A DNA stretch of 28,304 bases, taken from NCBI GenBank assembly GCA_964521255.1, contig CAZFRM010000041.1, forward strand, positions 1-28,304, given 5' to 3'. Positions 1 to 8,653 of this stretch are shown here, in pieces (positions within the stretch are counted from its first letter, which is position 1; each line of letters begins with the position of its first letter). The stretch comes from ZC4RG29 sp964521255 (GTDB taxonomy: Bacteria; Bacteroidota; Bacteroidia; Cytophagales; Cyclobacteriaceae). The position numbers and the translations under genes are program-made. The notes beneath the pieces were generated by a model. It was not told where the DNA came from, made no database searches, and saw only the letters and a list, made by a program, of their open reading frames with translations.

Positions 1-176
1 GCCTATTGCCTACTTTTCAACATTGGTTAATATCTGTTGATAAAATGTTTTATATTAATATATATTAATAAATGATGCTCATTAATAACAGCCATTCATA
101 AGGCATAGCGGCTATACACATAACTCAAAACCTTTCACTATTCCTTTTCTAATTTTTATACGTTAATTCGCATAAA
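1..176. other. AT-rich upstream intergenic region
   Basis: No coding frame is supported here. The stretch is strongly AT-rich and includes an 18-bp perfect palindrome at 53-70 (TATTAATATATATTAATA), which also reads as two tandem copies of TATATTAATA at 51-70. It presumably carries the promoter of the PIG-L operon, but no convincing TAnnTTTG element is visible close to that start. Confidence 0.4.
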
Positions 177-2693
177 ATGCTAATCATGAGGCGAATTGTT
201 TTTGCGTTGTTATTACCGGTATTTAGCTATGCACAAGCTCCTGTTAAATCTGATGCGGCAGCGATATTGCTGAAGCTTGAAAAACTGAATTTTCTTGGTT
301 CTGTTCTTTATGTGGCGGCTCATCCTGATGATGAGAATACACGCATTATAACATTTATGGGAAACGGCCGTCTTGCGGCTACAGGATATCTTTCTATGAC
401 GCGAGGTGATGGCGGTCAAAATTTAATAGGACCGGAGTTAAGAGATCAGCTCGGATTGATTCGGACGCAGGAGTTGTTAGCAGCACGACGAATTGATGGC
501 GGAGAACAATTCTTCACGCGTGCGAATGATTTTGGTTTTTCAAAATCAGCAGAAGAAACGTTACAGCTTTGGGGTAAGGATGAAATTCTTTCCGATGTTG
601 TAAAAGTATTTCGCCAGTTTCAACCTGATGTAGTACTCACGCGTTTTCCTGCAGATGAACGCGCGGGACATGGCCATCATACTTCATCAGCGATACTTGC
701 ACAGCAGGCTTTTGATGTGGCAGCAGACGATGCAATATTCTCTGAACAAGTAAAAGAATTTGGCACATGGAAACCGAAACGATTATATACTAACACAGGC
801 CGGTGGTGGAACACTACCATCAATAGAAATACACCGGGTATTGTTACCGTTGACGTTGGTTCATACAATTCATTGCTCGGTCAATCGTATTCCGAAATCG
901 CTGCGGTAAGCAGAAGTCAGCATAAAAGTCAGGGTTTCGGATCGCGGGGCACACGTGGCGAACAGTTGGAATTTTTTGAATATGTAAAAGGTGATTCATG
1001 TAAAGAAGATTTTTTTGAAGGTATCAACACGACATGGCTACGCGTAAAAGGCGGCGATAAAATTAAACCGCTGGTCGAAAAAGCTATTAAAGAATTTGAT
1101 GTTCAGAACCCTTCGGCTTCCATCGCTTTGCTATTGCAAATCAAAAAACAAATTCAGTCTCTGGATAAAAGCATTTGGAAAGAACGGAAATTAAAAGAAG
1201 TTACAGATCTTATTACGGATTGCCTGGGCTTATACTGCGATGTAATGACTGATCAATATCGCGTTGCTCCGGGTGAACAGGTACAAGCTACGGTTGAGAT
1301 TGTCAATCGCTCAAGCATTGATGTTGTCATTGAATCAATTCATGCCGATGGATTAGCATGGGATTCTACTTTGAATACATCACTGGTTGACAATGGGCAG
1401 CTATTGTTTGAATCTAAAAAGAAAGTCGATAAAGATCATGAATATTCAGATCCTTACTGGTTGAAAGAGGATCATAGTGTTGGCTTGTTTACCGTTGAAA
1501 ACAAAAACCTCATCGGTAAACCTGAGAATGATGCGGCCATTAGGGTAACATTTAATTTTAAAGTAAGCGGTGAAAACTTCCAATTAACCCGCCCGCTGGT
1601 GTATCGTTGGACTGATCCCGTGAAGGGCGAACAATACCGACCTCTTGAAATTGCACCGCCTGTTCTTATGAAAATTTCAAACGGCGTGTGGATATTCAAT
1701 ACACATGAACCTAAATATGTCAATGTGCTCGTAACATCAAACAGCCAGGAAACACTCAAAGGATCATTGAGGCTATCGTTGCCTGAAGGTTGGTCGCATG
1801 AACCTGCATCGATTGACTTTGAGCTTAAGAGAAAGGGTGAAGAATTGACACGAACATTTAAAATCATTCCACCCCGTAATGAGTCCTCAGGAACGATGAA
1901 GGTGATCGCTGATGTTGGAACCAGGTCTTATGACTTTGGTATACAAACAATAAGTTATGATCACATTCCAACACAATTGCTTTTGCCAAAATCAGCATCG
2001 CGCATTGTACGTATCGACCTGAAAAAAGAAGGTACGATTGTAGGCTATATAAACGGCGCCGGTGATGACATACCTTCTGCACTTCGCAATATGGGGTATG
2101 AAGTGTGGGAAATGAAAAACGAAGAAGTGACAACCGAGAATCTTAAAAGACTTGATGCTGTCGTGCTGGGCATTCGTGCATTGAATACAAATGAGCGGAT
2201 AAAATATGTAATGCCCGACCTTCTCGACTATGTAAAGAATGGCGGCACGCTGATTGTTCAATACAATACAAGTTTTGGACTTGAAGCTAACCAATTTTCT
2301 CCCTATACACTTTCTCTGTCAAGAGAGCGTGTGACAGAAGAAGATGCCGCGGTAAGATTTCTTGCTCCAAGTCACCCTGTACTGACAACACCTAACAAAA
2401 TTACCGAGCAGGATTTTGAAGGTTGGACACAAGAACGCGGACTATATTTTCCAGACAAGTGGGACGAACATTTTACACCGGTATTATCTATGAATGATAA
2501 AGGTGAAGAGGCATTGGATGGCAGCTTGCTTGTTGCTCCCTATGGTAACGGATATTATGTTTATACCAGCTTGTCATTTTTCCGTGAGTTACCAGAGGGA
2601 GTGCCAGGCGCTTATAAACTTTTTGCTAATATTGTTTCGTTGGGAAAACCAAAAACACAGGAAAGCAGTAGTACTAAAAAACGTTCTCGTTAA
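177..2693 (+). CDS. Secreted PIG-L (LmbE-like) family deacetylase, long form
   Basis: The first ~20 residues form a signal peptide ending ...FSYAQ, so the protein is probably periplasmic or surface-exposed. Residues ~42-200 are a PIG-L/LmbE domain with the zinc-binding HPDDE motif (residues 49-53) and a second histidine cluster, AGHGHH (163-168). Family members are zinc-dependent N-deacetylases acting on GlcNAc-type sugars or related amides. The remaining ~600 residues are beta-rich, followed by a segment (~610-830) resembling a glutamine-amidotransferase-like fold (ALRNMGYEVW, VVLGIRALN, GGTLIVQYNT), giving the long architecture found in Bacteroidota. ATG 177 is used; ATG 186, three codons on, is equally possible. 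The stop shares a base with the next start, so it heads an operon with the small membrane protein and the symporter. The substrate is unknown; import of the product by the symporter is inference. Confidence 0.88.
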   Translation: MLIMRRIVFALLLPVFSYAQAPVKSDAAAILLKLEKLNFLGSVLYVAAHPDDENTRIITFMGNGRLAATGYLSMTRGDGGQNLIGPELRDQLGLIRTQELLAARRIDGGEQFFTRANDFGFSKSAEETLQLWGKDEILSDVVKVFRQFQPDVVLTRFPADERAGHGHHTSSAILAQQAFDVAADDAIFSEQVKEFGTWKPKRLYTNTGRWWNTTINRNTPGIVTVDVGSYNSLLGQSYSEIAAVSRSQHKSQGFGSRGTRGEQLEFFEYVKGDSCKEDFFEGINTTWLRVKGGDKIKPLVEKAIKEFDVQNPSASIALLLQIKKQIQSLDKSIWKERKLKEVTDLITDCLGLYCDVMTDQYRVAPGEQVQATVEIVNRSSIDVVIESIHADGLAWDSTLNTSLVDNGQLLFESKKKVDKDHEYSDPYWLKEDHSVGLFTVENKNLIGKPENDAAIRVTFNFKVSGENFQLTRPLVYRWTDPVKGEQYRPLEIAPPVLMKISNGVWIFNTHEPKYVNVLVTSNSQETLKGSLRLSLPEGWSHEPASIDFELKRKGEELTRTFKIIPPRNESSGTMKVIADVGTRSYDFGIQTISYDHIPTQLLLPKSASRIVRIDLKKEGTIVGYINGAGDDIPSALRNMGYEVWEMKNEEVTTENLKRLDAVVLGIRALNTNERIKYVMPDLLDYVKNGGTLIVQYNTSFGLEANQFSPYTLSLSRERVTEEDAAVRFLAPSHPVLTTPNKITEQDFEGWTQERGLYFPDKWDEHFTPVLSMNDKGEEALDGSLLVAPYGNGYYVYTSLSFFRELPEGVPGAYKLFANIVSLGKPKTQESSSTKKRSR

Positions 2694-2818
2694 TGAGTGA
2701 ACACAACGAAGAGAAACCTCCCATATTCGCACGGTGGAGAACCTGGTATGCCCTTGTTCTCGGTGCGCTAGTCATTCAAATTATTGTTTACTTTATTATC
2801 ACCCTGATCTTTTCATGA
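2693..2818 (+). CDS. 41-aa single-pass membrane protein, probable symporter partner
   Basis: The frame starts at ATG 2693, which shares its A with the TAA of the PIG-L gene, and stops at TGA 2816-2818, which overlaps the ATG of the symporter (ATGA). It begins MSEHNEEKPPIFARW, a charged N-terminus with a W-rich amphipathic stretch. One hydrophobic helix follows (about residues 19-40, YALVLGALVIQIIVYFIITL), with no soluble C-terminal domain. Double start/stop overlap on both sides is strong evidence for a real, translationally coupled gene. Small one-helix or two-helix proteins encoded directly before SSS-type symporters are known (for example YhdT with PanF). This one is not clearly the same family, so a subunit or assembly role is inference. 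Confidence 0.8.
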   Translation: MSEHNEEKPPIFARWRTWYALVLGALVIQIIVYFIITLIFS

Positions 2819-4506
2819 ACTATTTAGATTGGATCATTCTCTTCGGCACAATTCTGTTCATCGTTTTATATGGAACGATCAAAACGCGTGGCAGCAAAAA
2901 CATAGAATCATACCTTAAGGGCGATAACAAACAAAAATGGTGGATGATAGGGATCTCCATCATGGCCACGCAGGCAAGTGCAATCACCTTTCTTTCAACA
3001 CCGGGCCAGGCAGCCGAAGATGGTATGCGGTTTCTTCAATTTTATTTTGGGTTGCCCATTGCCATGGTGATCATATCAGTAACTTTTGTACCCATTTATT
3101 ATCGCCTCAAAGTTTTCACTGCATATGAATACCTCGAATCAAGATTCGATTTAAAGACACGAACGTTAGGCGCTATACTGTTTTTAATTTTAAGAGGGCT
3201 TTCTGTCGGCATCACTTTATTTGCTCCGGCGTTAGTGTTATCAGCAATTCTCAACTGGAGCATTATAGCTACTACCTTAATTATTGGTGTGTTGGTTATA
3301 ATTTATGTTACGTCAGGAGGAACGACGGCGGTGAGTCTTACACAACGCCAGCAAATGGCGGTGATTATGACGGGCATGTTACTGGCGGGATTCATTGCCA
3401 TTAAAATGCTTCCTGATCGCATCTCGTTCGGGGATTCAGTTGCCGTTGCCGGAGAGCTTGGAAAATTCAACCTCGTTAATTTAAGTTTTGATCCTGATGA
3501 CCGCTACAACATTTGGTCGGGTCTTCTTGCCGGAACATTTTTATTTCTCGCGTATTTCGGAACGGACCAATCTCAGGTTTCGCGTTACCTGGGTGGCAAA
3601 TCAATAGCCGAGTCACGCATGGGATTGATCTTTAATGGACTGCTTAAAATCCCCATGCAGTTCATCATTCTTTTTATTGGTGTAATGGTCTTCGTCTTTT
3701 TCCTTTTCCACAAGCCACCGGTATTCTACAATCAGCAATTAAAAGAGAAAGCAATGACAGTGTCATCGCCCGCTATCATTGCACTGGAAAATGAATACGA
3801 TAGAATTTACACGGAGAAAACGGCTGCAGTCAATCAACTTGTTAAGGGTATCCATGAGAAGAATACAGATGCGGTGGAGGAAGCGAAGAAATCTTTTCAT
3901 TCCATAGACAAACAGGAACGGCAGGTTCGGGACAGTGTGAAGCAGGTTATTGCAAGTGCAGTTGCCGGTGCCAAGACGCAGGATCGCGATTACATTTTTT
4001 TGAATTTTGTAATGAATCATCTGCCTCACGGTATTGTTGGCCTTTTGCTCGCGGTTATGTTTTCCGCCGCGATGTCATCCATGGCTTCTGAATTGAATGC
4101 ATTAGCTTCCACAACAACCGTTGATATTTACAAGCGATCTTTTAAAAAAGAAGCAGATCCCAGGCATTATTTGCGCGCATCAAGAGCGTTCACAATAATG
4201 TGGGCATTGATAGCGATGCTCTTTGCCATGTTAGCCAGGTTTGCAGAAAACCTTATACAGTTTGTGAACATCATCGGCTCACTGTTTTATGGAACTCTTT
4301 TAGGTATTTTTATAACAGCTTTTTATTTGAAATGGGTGCGGGGCACGGCTGTCTTCATTGCTGCGCTGGTAGCAGAAACAGTTGTGTTCTACTGTTACTT
4401 TTTTACTGACCTTGCTTTTCTATGGTATGTTATAATAGGATGTGCTATCGTAGTTTTTTTAGGTTTGTTGATTCAGATTATATTCGGGAAAGAAACCCGG
4501 CAGTAA
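2815..4506 (+). CDS. Sodium:solute symporter (SSS family)
   Basis: This is a 563-residue inner-membrane transporter of the SSS/LeuT-fold family. It has about 13 hydrophobic helices, a typical N-terminal SSS pattern (KWWMIGISIMATQASAITF, then the STPGQA segment), the GGxxAVSLTQRQQ stretch and LAVMFSAAMSSMASELNALAS late in the core. The start is ATG 2815 (MNYLDWIILFG), overlapping the stop of the small membrane gene. An in-frame ATG at 2734 would extend the protein through the whole small gene with a Cys-rich non-membrane leader, and is rejected. A charged ~90-residue insert at about 300-390 (QLKEKAMTV... to ...KTQDRDYIF) separates two helices and is probably a soluble helical hairpin. The likely role is Na+-coupled import of a sugar or carboxylate, possibly the product of the PIG-L enzyme. 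Substrate not determinable. Confidence 0.88.
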   Translation: MNYLDWIILFGTILFIVLYGTIKTRGSKNIESYLKGDNKQKWWMIGISIMATQASAITFLSTPGQAAEDGMRFLQFYFGLPIAMVIISVTFVPIYYRLKVFTAYEYLESRFDLKTRTLGAILFLILRGLSVGITLFAPALVLSAILNWSIIATTLIIGVLVIIYVTSGGTTAVSLTQRQQMAVIMTGMLLAGFIAIKMLPDRISFGDSVAVAGELGKFNLVNLSFDPDDRYNIWSGLLAGTFLFLAYFGTDQSQVSRYLGGKSIAESRMGLIFNGLLKIPMQFIILFIGVMVFVFFLFHKPPVFYNQQLKEKAMTVSSPAIIALENEYDRIYTEKTAAVNQLVKGIHEKNTDAVEEAKKSFHSIDKQERQVRDSVKQVIASAVAGAKTQDRDYIFLNFVMNHLPHGIVGLLLAVMFSAAMSSMASELNALASTTTVDIYKRSFKKEADPRHYLRASRAFTIMWALIAMLFAMLARFAENLIQFVNIIGSLFYGTLLGIFITAFYLKWVRGTAVFIAALVAETVVFYCYFFTDLAFLWYVIIGCAIVVFLGLLIQIIFGKETRQ

Positions 4507-4516
4507 TGAATTCTCA

Positions 4517-5104
4517 ATGGAGATAGGCCTCGATTTTTATCAACGCAAAAATGTAGTTAAGATTGCCCGTGATTTAGTGGGTATGGTACTATATACGCGT
4601 ATCAATGGATTGCTTACCGGTGGAATGGTTGTTGAGACCGAAGCATATTCATGGAAGGAGAGAGGTTGTCATGCGTATGGTTCAAAGCTAACCAACCGAA
4701 ATGCTGTTATGTTTAAAAAAGGTGGACATGCTTACGTTTATTTGTGTTACGGCATGCATCATCTTTTTAATATTGTAACCAATGTGGAGGGTATAGCAGA
4801 AGCGGTTTTGATTCGTGCGCTGGAGCCGGTAGAAGGTGTGGAGATCATGAAGACACGACGAGGCGGTTCTGTGAATTTGAAACATCTAACCTCCGGCCCT
4901 GGCAAATTGACCCAATCGATGGGAATTGATCGATCCTGGAATGGAAAAGTCCTGGGAGATGATGAAATTTGGCTTGAAGATATAAGGAACGGCAGGGGAG
5001 GAAAAATAGATGTAACCAGAAGGATCGGTATTGATTATGCCGGTGAAGATGCTAAGTTGCCCTGGCGATTTTCATTGCGGGGAAACCAGTGGGTAAGCAA
5101 GTGA
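4517..5104 (+). CDS. mpg: DNA-3-methyladenine glycosylase (AAG/MPG family)
   Basis: A 195-residue cytosolic base-excision-repair enzyme removing alkylated purines from DNA. The diagnostic motif VVETEAY (38-44) contains the expected catalytic glutamate (E42) and the pocket tyrosine (Y44). His52 matches the pocket histidine. The family-defining AYVYLCYGMHHLFNIV runs from 72 to 87, and EAVLIRALEPVEG from 95 to 107. Length is typical for bacterial members. It starts 10 bp after the symporter stop; the earlier ATG at 4506 runs into a stop within seven codons. It is probably the last gene of the PIG-L/symporter operon, an association with no obvious functional logic. Confidence 0.93.
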   Translation: MEIGLDFYQRKNVVKIARDLVGMVLYTRINGLLTGGMVVETEAYSWKERGCHAYGSKLTNRNAVMFKKGGHAYVYLCYGMHHLFNIVTNVEGIAEAVLIRALEPVEGVEIMKTRRGGSVNLKHLTSGPGKLTQSMGIDRSWNGKVLGDDEIWLEDIRNGRGGKIDVTRRIGIDYAGEDAKLPWRFSLRGNQWVSK

Positions 5105-5140
5105 TAAAAAATTTTTTAGTAGTAATATAAGAGAGTGTTT

Positions 5141-6691
5141 ATGCGTATTTATTTTTTTGCCGTGAGTTTGATCTTCTCGGCTTCTATGTTTGCCCAGGGA
5201 AATCTTTCATCAACAGGCAATCTCAACAGTCCATTTGATGAGCAAAACGCAGTGTTAAGTCCGAAGGGTGACGCGATTTTTTTTACGATAGCGAATCACC
5301 CTCAAAATATTGGAGGCAAACGCGATCCTGGAGATATTTGGTTTTCACGATTAATAGATGGGCATTGGACTGCCCCTGTCCATGGCGGAAAATTATTGAA
5401 CGACATGCATTATAACGGTGTGGCTGGCTTTTCTCCGGATGGCGAACAGATGTTTCTGTTGGGACATTACGGCTCCGGTTCGGATGCCGCACGGACGCAG
5501 GGCATTTCTGTTTCTCAAAACAATTCCGGTGGCTGGTCGAAACCCGCGAATATTACTATTCCATATTTTCAGAATAAATCTTCTATTGTAAGCGGCTTTG
5601 TTTCACCTGACAATCGTGTTTTTGTTTATTCTGCTGAAACCTATGGGAGTTATGGTGTTGAAGATATCTATGTCACATTAAAGGACACAAATGGAAAATG
5701 GTCTGCTCCTAAAAACCTGGGTTCTTCAATCAACACACAATTCCAGGAACTGAGCCCTTCATTAAGCGCTGATGGAAATACATTATACTTTTCAACGAAC
5801 GGACGAAAAGGTTTAGGCAGCTTTGATATTTATTCGGCTACGCGCCTGGATGAAAGCTGGACGAAATGGTCTGAGCCTGTAAACCTGGGAAGCCAGGTAA
5901 ACACAGAAGGGCGTGATCTTTTTTTTCGTACCTATCCTGATTCAAAGACAGCAACCTTTGCGAGCACTACAAACAGCGATGGTTATGGAGATATTAAATT
6001 TTACACGGCGGAAGAGTTGAAGCAGGAACCACCAGTTATTGAAAAGCCTGTTGAACCTGTGTTTGAGACAGAACCAATAGTAAACAACGGTATCAGGTTG
6101 TTTGGCAGGATCAACAATGCAAAAACGGGTGAAGCTATTAATGCCACTATCGAAATAACAGGAGAAGAAGTTAAGAAAGTTGAAAGTAGTGTTAATGGGT
6201 ATGAGGTAACGCTGGCACCTCATCCAGGAGGCTATTCTGTAAAAGTTGAAGCGGCGGGCTTTATCAGCATCATGGAAAAACTCGATGTGGAAGATTATGC
6301 CATGAAAACCCTGGAGATGAACTGGCAACTGCAGCCGGTAGAGCGTGGCACTACCGTTAACCTGAAAAGTGTTTTGTTTGAACAAGGTAAACCAAACCTG
6401 CTGCCGGAATCTTATCCGGAGCTTGATCTTGTCGTGGCATTTCTGCAAAGCAATCCAACGGTGATGATTGAGTTGTCTGGTCATACAGACAATCGGGGCG
6501 TTGCGGCTGATAATGTAAACCTTTCTAAAGAGCGAGTTGAAACAGTCAAGTCTTACCTCATTTCCAAAGGGATCGATGGCAAACGCATTAGTGGAAAAGG
6601 CTACGGTGGCGCCAAGCCTATTGCAAGTAATGATAACGCAGAGACGAGAAAGTTAAACAGGAGAGTAGAATTCACTATTAAGAAGTTATAG
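5141..6691 (+). CDS. OmpA-family envelope protein with PD40 beta-propeller repeats
   Basis: A 516-residue exported protein with an N-terminal signal peptide (MRIYFFAVSLIFSASMFAQ). Residues ~25-295 carry WD40-like PD40 repeats (LSPKGDAIFF, FSPDGEQMF, LSADGNTLYFST with GxGSFDIY). Residues ~322-385 form a carboxypeptidase-regulatory-like domain (LFGRINNAKTGEAI...). Residues ~405-516 are a peptidoglycan-binding OmpA C-terminal domain with LSGHTDNRG and a terminal LNRRVEF. It probably anchors the outer membrane or a surface complex to peptidoglycan. A GTG at 5135 is possible, but ATG 5141 gives a cleaner signal peptide. It is monocistronic as far as can be seen, with AT-rich repeats downstream. 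A role in gliding or T9SS machinery is possible but not shown. Confidence 0.88.
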   Translation: MRIYFFAVSLIFSASMFAQGNLSSTGNLNSPFDEQNAVLSPKGDAIFFTIANHPQNIGGKRDPGDIWFSRLIDGHWTAPVHGGKLLNDMHYNGVAGFSPDGEQMFLLGHYGSGSDAARTQGISVSQNNSGGWSKPANITIPYFQNKSSIVSGFVSPDNRVFVYSAETYGSYGVEDIYVTLKDTNGKWSAPKNLGSSINTQFQELSPSLSADGNTLYFSTNGRKGLGSFDIYSATRLDESWTKWSEPVNLGSQVNTEGRDLFFRTYPDSKTATFASTTNSDGYGDIKFYTAEELKQEPPVIEKPVEPVFETEPIVNNGIRLFGRINNAKTGEAINATIEITGEEVKKVESSVNGYEVTLAPHPGGYSVKVEAAGFISIMEKLDVEDYAMKTLEMNWQLQPVERGTTVNLKSVLFEQGKPNLLPESYPELDLVVAFLQSNPTVMIELSGHTDNRGVAADNVNLSKERVETVKSYLISKGIDGKRISGKGYGGAKPIASNDNAETRKLNRRVEFTIKKL

Positions 6692-6767
6692 GTTATTGAG
6701 TTATTGGTTAATAGTAAATAGCCACATAATAACCCGATAAACTACTAACTCATAACCAACAATTAAC
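6692..6767. repeat. GTTATT-type intergenic repeat, imperfect inverted
   Basis: The stretch is built from degenerate GTTATT(G/A) units reading rightward (GGTTATTGAGTTATTGG), followed by the complementary sense (ATAACCCGATAA, ACTCATAACCAAC). It forms a loose inverted repeat directly after the OmpA gene. The same word set recurs at 9870-9952, 10101-10136 and 21671-21747. Confidence 0.5.
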
Positions 6768-6799
6768 ACCACTGTAAAAGTGTAGTAACACACCTTTGA

Positions 6800-6808
6800 T
6801 ATCTTTGC
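6800..6808 (+). promoter_or_regulatory. Putative Bacteroidota -7 element (TATCTTTGC)
   Basis: TATCTTTG fits the Bacteroidota primary sigma-factor -7 consensus TAnnTTTG and lies 18 bp before the ATG of the response regulator. No clear -33 TTG is seen at the expected distance. Confidence 0.45.
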
Positions 6809-6826
6809 CTCTATCCAACGAGTGAT

Positions 6827-7516
6827 ATGGGAAATAAGAGACCCTTTCGGGTATTGGTTGTTGATGATGACAAAGACATTCTCGATTTACTTGAATATAA
6901 TCTGGAAAAGGAAGGTTTTCGGGTAAAGATTTTGCAGGACAGTGAGCACGCTGTAAGCGTCGCCAAGGATTTTCAACCTGACCTGATCATTCTCGACATC
7001 ATGATGGCACATCCTAACGGCATTGAAATTTGCCGCGAACTTCGTTCGTTAGAACGATTTTCAGAAACCTATATTTTCTTTCTCACCGCCAAATCAGAAT
7101 CGTATTATCAACAAGCCGCCCTCGATACTGGCGGAGATGATTTTATTGAAAAAGTAATTGGGTTACGGGCCCTTACATATAAAATCAATTCTGTGCTGAA
7201 GAAGCGATTCGTCATTCGAAAAAGTATTACCGAGTTAAGAATTGGGAAGCTGAAGATCAATCGTAAATCAAACTCGGTACGCGTGAATGAACAGGAAATT
7301 ATACTAAGTAAACCTGAATTTGAATTGTTATTTTTCTTTGCTCAAAATCCGCGCAAGAGTATAAGCCTGGAAAACCTTCTTCACAATATATGGGGATCTG
7401 AAATTTATTTATTCGATACATCAATTGATGTCTACATCGATAACCTCGACAAGAAACTCGGATGGGATATTATTCATCGCACCGCCGATAACCGGTATAA
7501 GTTCAGATCAGCGTGA
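6827..7516 (+). CDS. OmpR/PhoB-family DNA-binding response regulator, divergent
   Basis: 229 residues with two domains. The receiver (6-122) has the acidic pocket D13-D15 and phospho-acceptor D57 in LIILDIMM. T87 and K109 occupy the switch positions. The proline that normally follows the conserved lysine (KP) is valine here (EKVIG). The winged-helix domain (~133-227) has FELLFFFAQNP, then SIDVYIDNLDKKLGWDII. Its recognition helix/wing differs from the usual VDVHISRLRKKL...GYRF (here ...DNRYKF). No sensor kinase is adjacent, so it is an orphan regulator in this window. A phosphorylation-dependent transcription factor is the family role; targets are unknown. Confidence 0.9.
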   Translation: MGNKRPFRVLVVDDDKDILDLLEYNLEKEGFRVKILQDSEHAVSVAKDFQPDLIILDIMMAHPNGIEICRELRSLERFSETYIFFLTAKSESYYQQAALDTGGDDFIEKVIGLRALTYKINSVLKKRFVIRKSITELRIGKLKINRKSNSVRVNEQEIILSKPEFELLFFFAQNPRKSISLENLLHNIWGSEIYLFDTSIDVYIDNLDKKLGWDIIHRTADNRYKFRSA

Positions 7517-7575
7517 GAAAGGTTAATGGTATTAAACCCTAATAACTCACTTTGTTTACGCGATAGCAGATGTGC

Positions 7576-7606
7576 TTGTCTGTTTTCTCCTTCATTCCTA
7601 TCTTTA
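7576..7606 (+). promoter_or_regulatory. Putative promoter of the rhodanese gene
   Basis: TTG at 7576-7578 is followed after 20 bp by TATCTTTA at 7599-7606, close to the Bacteroidota promoter form TTG-N19-21-TAnnTTTG. It lies about 45 bp before ATG 7651. The last base of the -7 box deviates from consensus. Confidence 0.45.
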
Positions 7607-7650
7607 TAGGGAGCGCTGTCCAAATCATTTCCTAAAGACCGATTTCAATT

Positions 7651-8592
7651 ATGACCACCCGACTATCCTTTGTACTATTAATACCCTTATTGGTATTTTC
7701 AAATCAATCAATCGCGCACTTTTATAACGAGAAACATAAAGAACCCATGACAGAGAAAATATCCCCACTTATCAGACCAGATGCTTTGATGGCGTTTAAA
7801 GAACCGTACGTTCTTATTGATGCCCGCGCAGGAGCAAACATCAGGGAGAAGTATTTGGCAAGCCATCTCAAAGGAGCTCTTCATGTTGATCTTGAACATC
7901 AGCTTGCGGATATAAAACCAAATGCCGCCGATGGTGGACGCCATCCATTACCTTCACCTCAGAAGTTTGCAGAAGTTTTGACACAGTCAGGGATTGGACC
8001 AAACAGCCATGTTGTTATCTATGATGATAAGAATGGCGCTAATGCCGCCGCACGGTTGTGGTGGATGCTGCGCGCCATAGGTCATGAAAAAGTTCAGGTG
8101 CTTGATGGCGGTATCCAGGCTGCCATTGCTTCGGGTTTTCCCGTTAGTGTGGGAGAAGAGAAACCAGGAAAATCTGAACCCTATGTTGTAAAAGATTGGC
8201 AATTACCTTTGGCCGGCATGAGTGAAGTGGAGAAGGCTGCAAAAGATAAGAACTCGATCGTCATTGATGTACGTGACGCAGTGCGCTACCGTGGTGAACA
8301 GGAACCCATTGATTCAGTAGCCGGCCATATACCAGGTGCTGTTAACATTCCATTCAGCAGCAATCTTGATAAAGATGGTTTTTATTTATCACCTTCAGAA
8401 TTAAAAGAAAAATACACAAGAGCACTTGCTAACAAAAAACCTGATGATGTAATCGTTCACTGTGGCTCGGGTGTAACGGCTTGCCATACACTTCTTGCCA
8501 TGGATTACGCCGGCTTGCCTATACCCAGCCTCTACGTTGGGTCATGGAGCGAATGGTCAAGGAATGATAAGCCGATAGGGAAGGGGGAGTGA
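7651..8592 (+). CDS. Two-domain sulfurtransferase (rhodanese/3-mercaptopyruvate type), probably exported
   Basis: The protein has two tandem rhodanese domains: an inactive N-terminal one (~35-165) and a catalytic C-terminal one (~185-305). The active-site loop is CGSGVTA (271-277) with the nucleophile Cys271. This loop form is typical of 3-mercaptopyruvate sulfurtransferases (SseA-like) rather than classic thiosulfate enzymes (CRxG). It moves sulfane sulfur to cyanide or thiol acceptors. The start at 7651 adds a hydrophobic leader (MTTRLSFVLLIPLLVFSNQSIA) that looks like a signal peptide. The alternative ATG 7747 (MTEKISPLIRP) would give the usual cytosolic form of ~281 residues. The putative promoter upstream of 7651 favours the longer reading, but localisation remains uncertain. 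Confidence 0.9.
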   Translation: MTTRLSFVLLIPLLVFSNQSIAHFYNEKHKEPMTEKISPLIRPDALMAFKEPYVLIDARAGANIREKYLASHLKGALHVDLEHQLADIKPNAADGGRHPLPSPQKFAEVLTQSGIGPNSHVVIYDDKNGANAAARLWWMLRAIGHEKVQVLDGGIQAAIASGFPVSVGEEKPGKSEPYVVKDWQLPLAGMSEVEKAAKDKNSIVIDVRDAVRYRGEQEPIDSVAGHIPGAVNIPFSSNLDKDGFYLSPSELKEKYTRALANKKPDDVIVHCGSGVTACHTLLAMDYAGLPIPSLYVGSWSEWSRNDKPIGKGE

Positions 8593-8598
8593 TGGGAT

Positions 8599-8609
8599 GT
8601 TAGCGGCAA
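8599..8609 (+). repeat. Cassette-type left end motif GTTAGCGGCAA
   Basis: GTTAGCGGCAA lies 45 bp before the small membrane gene. It resembles the left ends seen further on (GTTGTGGGTAA, GTTATGGGCAA, GTTGGCAGCAA). No matching inverted right end was found after that gene, so this may be a decayed single cassette. Confidence 0.3.
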
Positions 8610-8653
8610 TTCATTTTGGACTAATGTGTTGACATAAGATGTAGGACAAATAA

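Noticed and set aside
1472..2294. Several minus-strand ORFs opposite the PIG-L gene
   Set aside because: No domain or signal is seen, and the plus-strand gene explains the region.
2734..2814. 27-residue N-terminal extension of the symporter with a Cys-rich leader
   Set aside because: It overlaps the coupled 41-aa gene in another frame. ATG 2815 gives a normal SSS N-terminus with an ATGA overlap.
5942..6484. 180-residue minus-strand ORF opposite the OmpA gene
   Set aside because: It is antisense to a clear OmpA/PD40 protein, and its composition follows the complementary codons.
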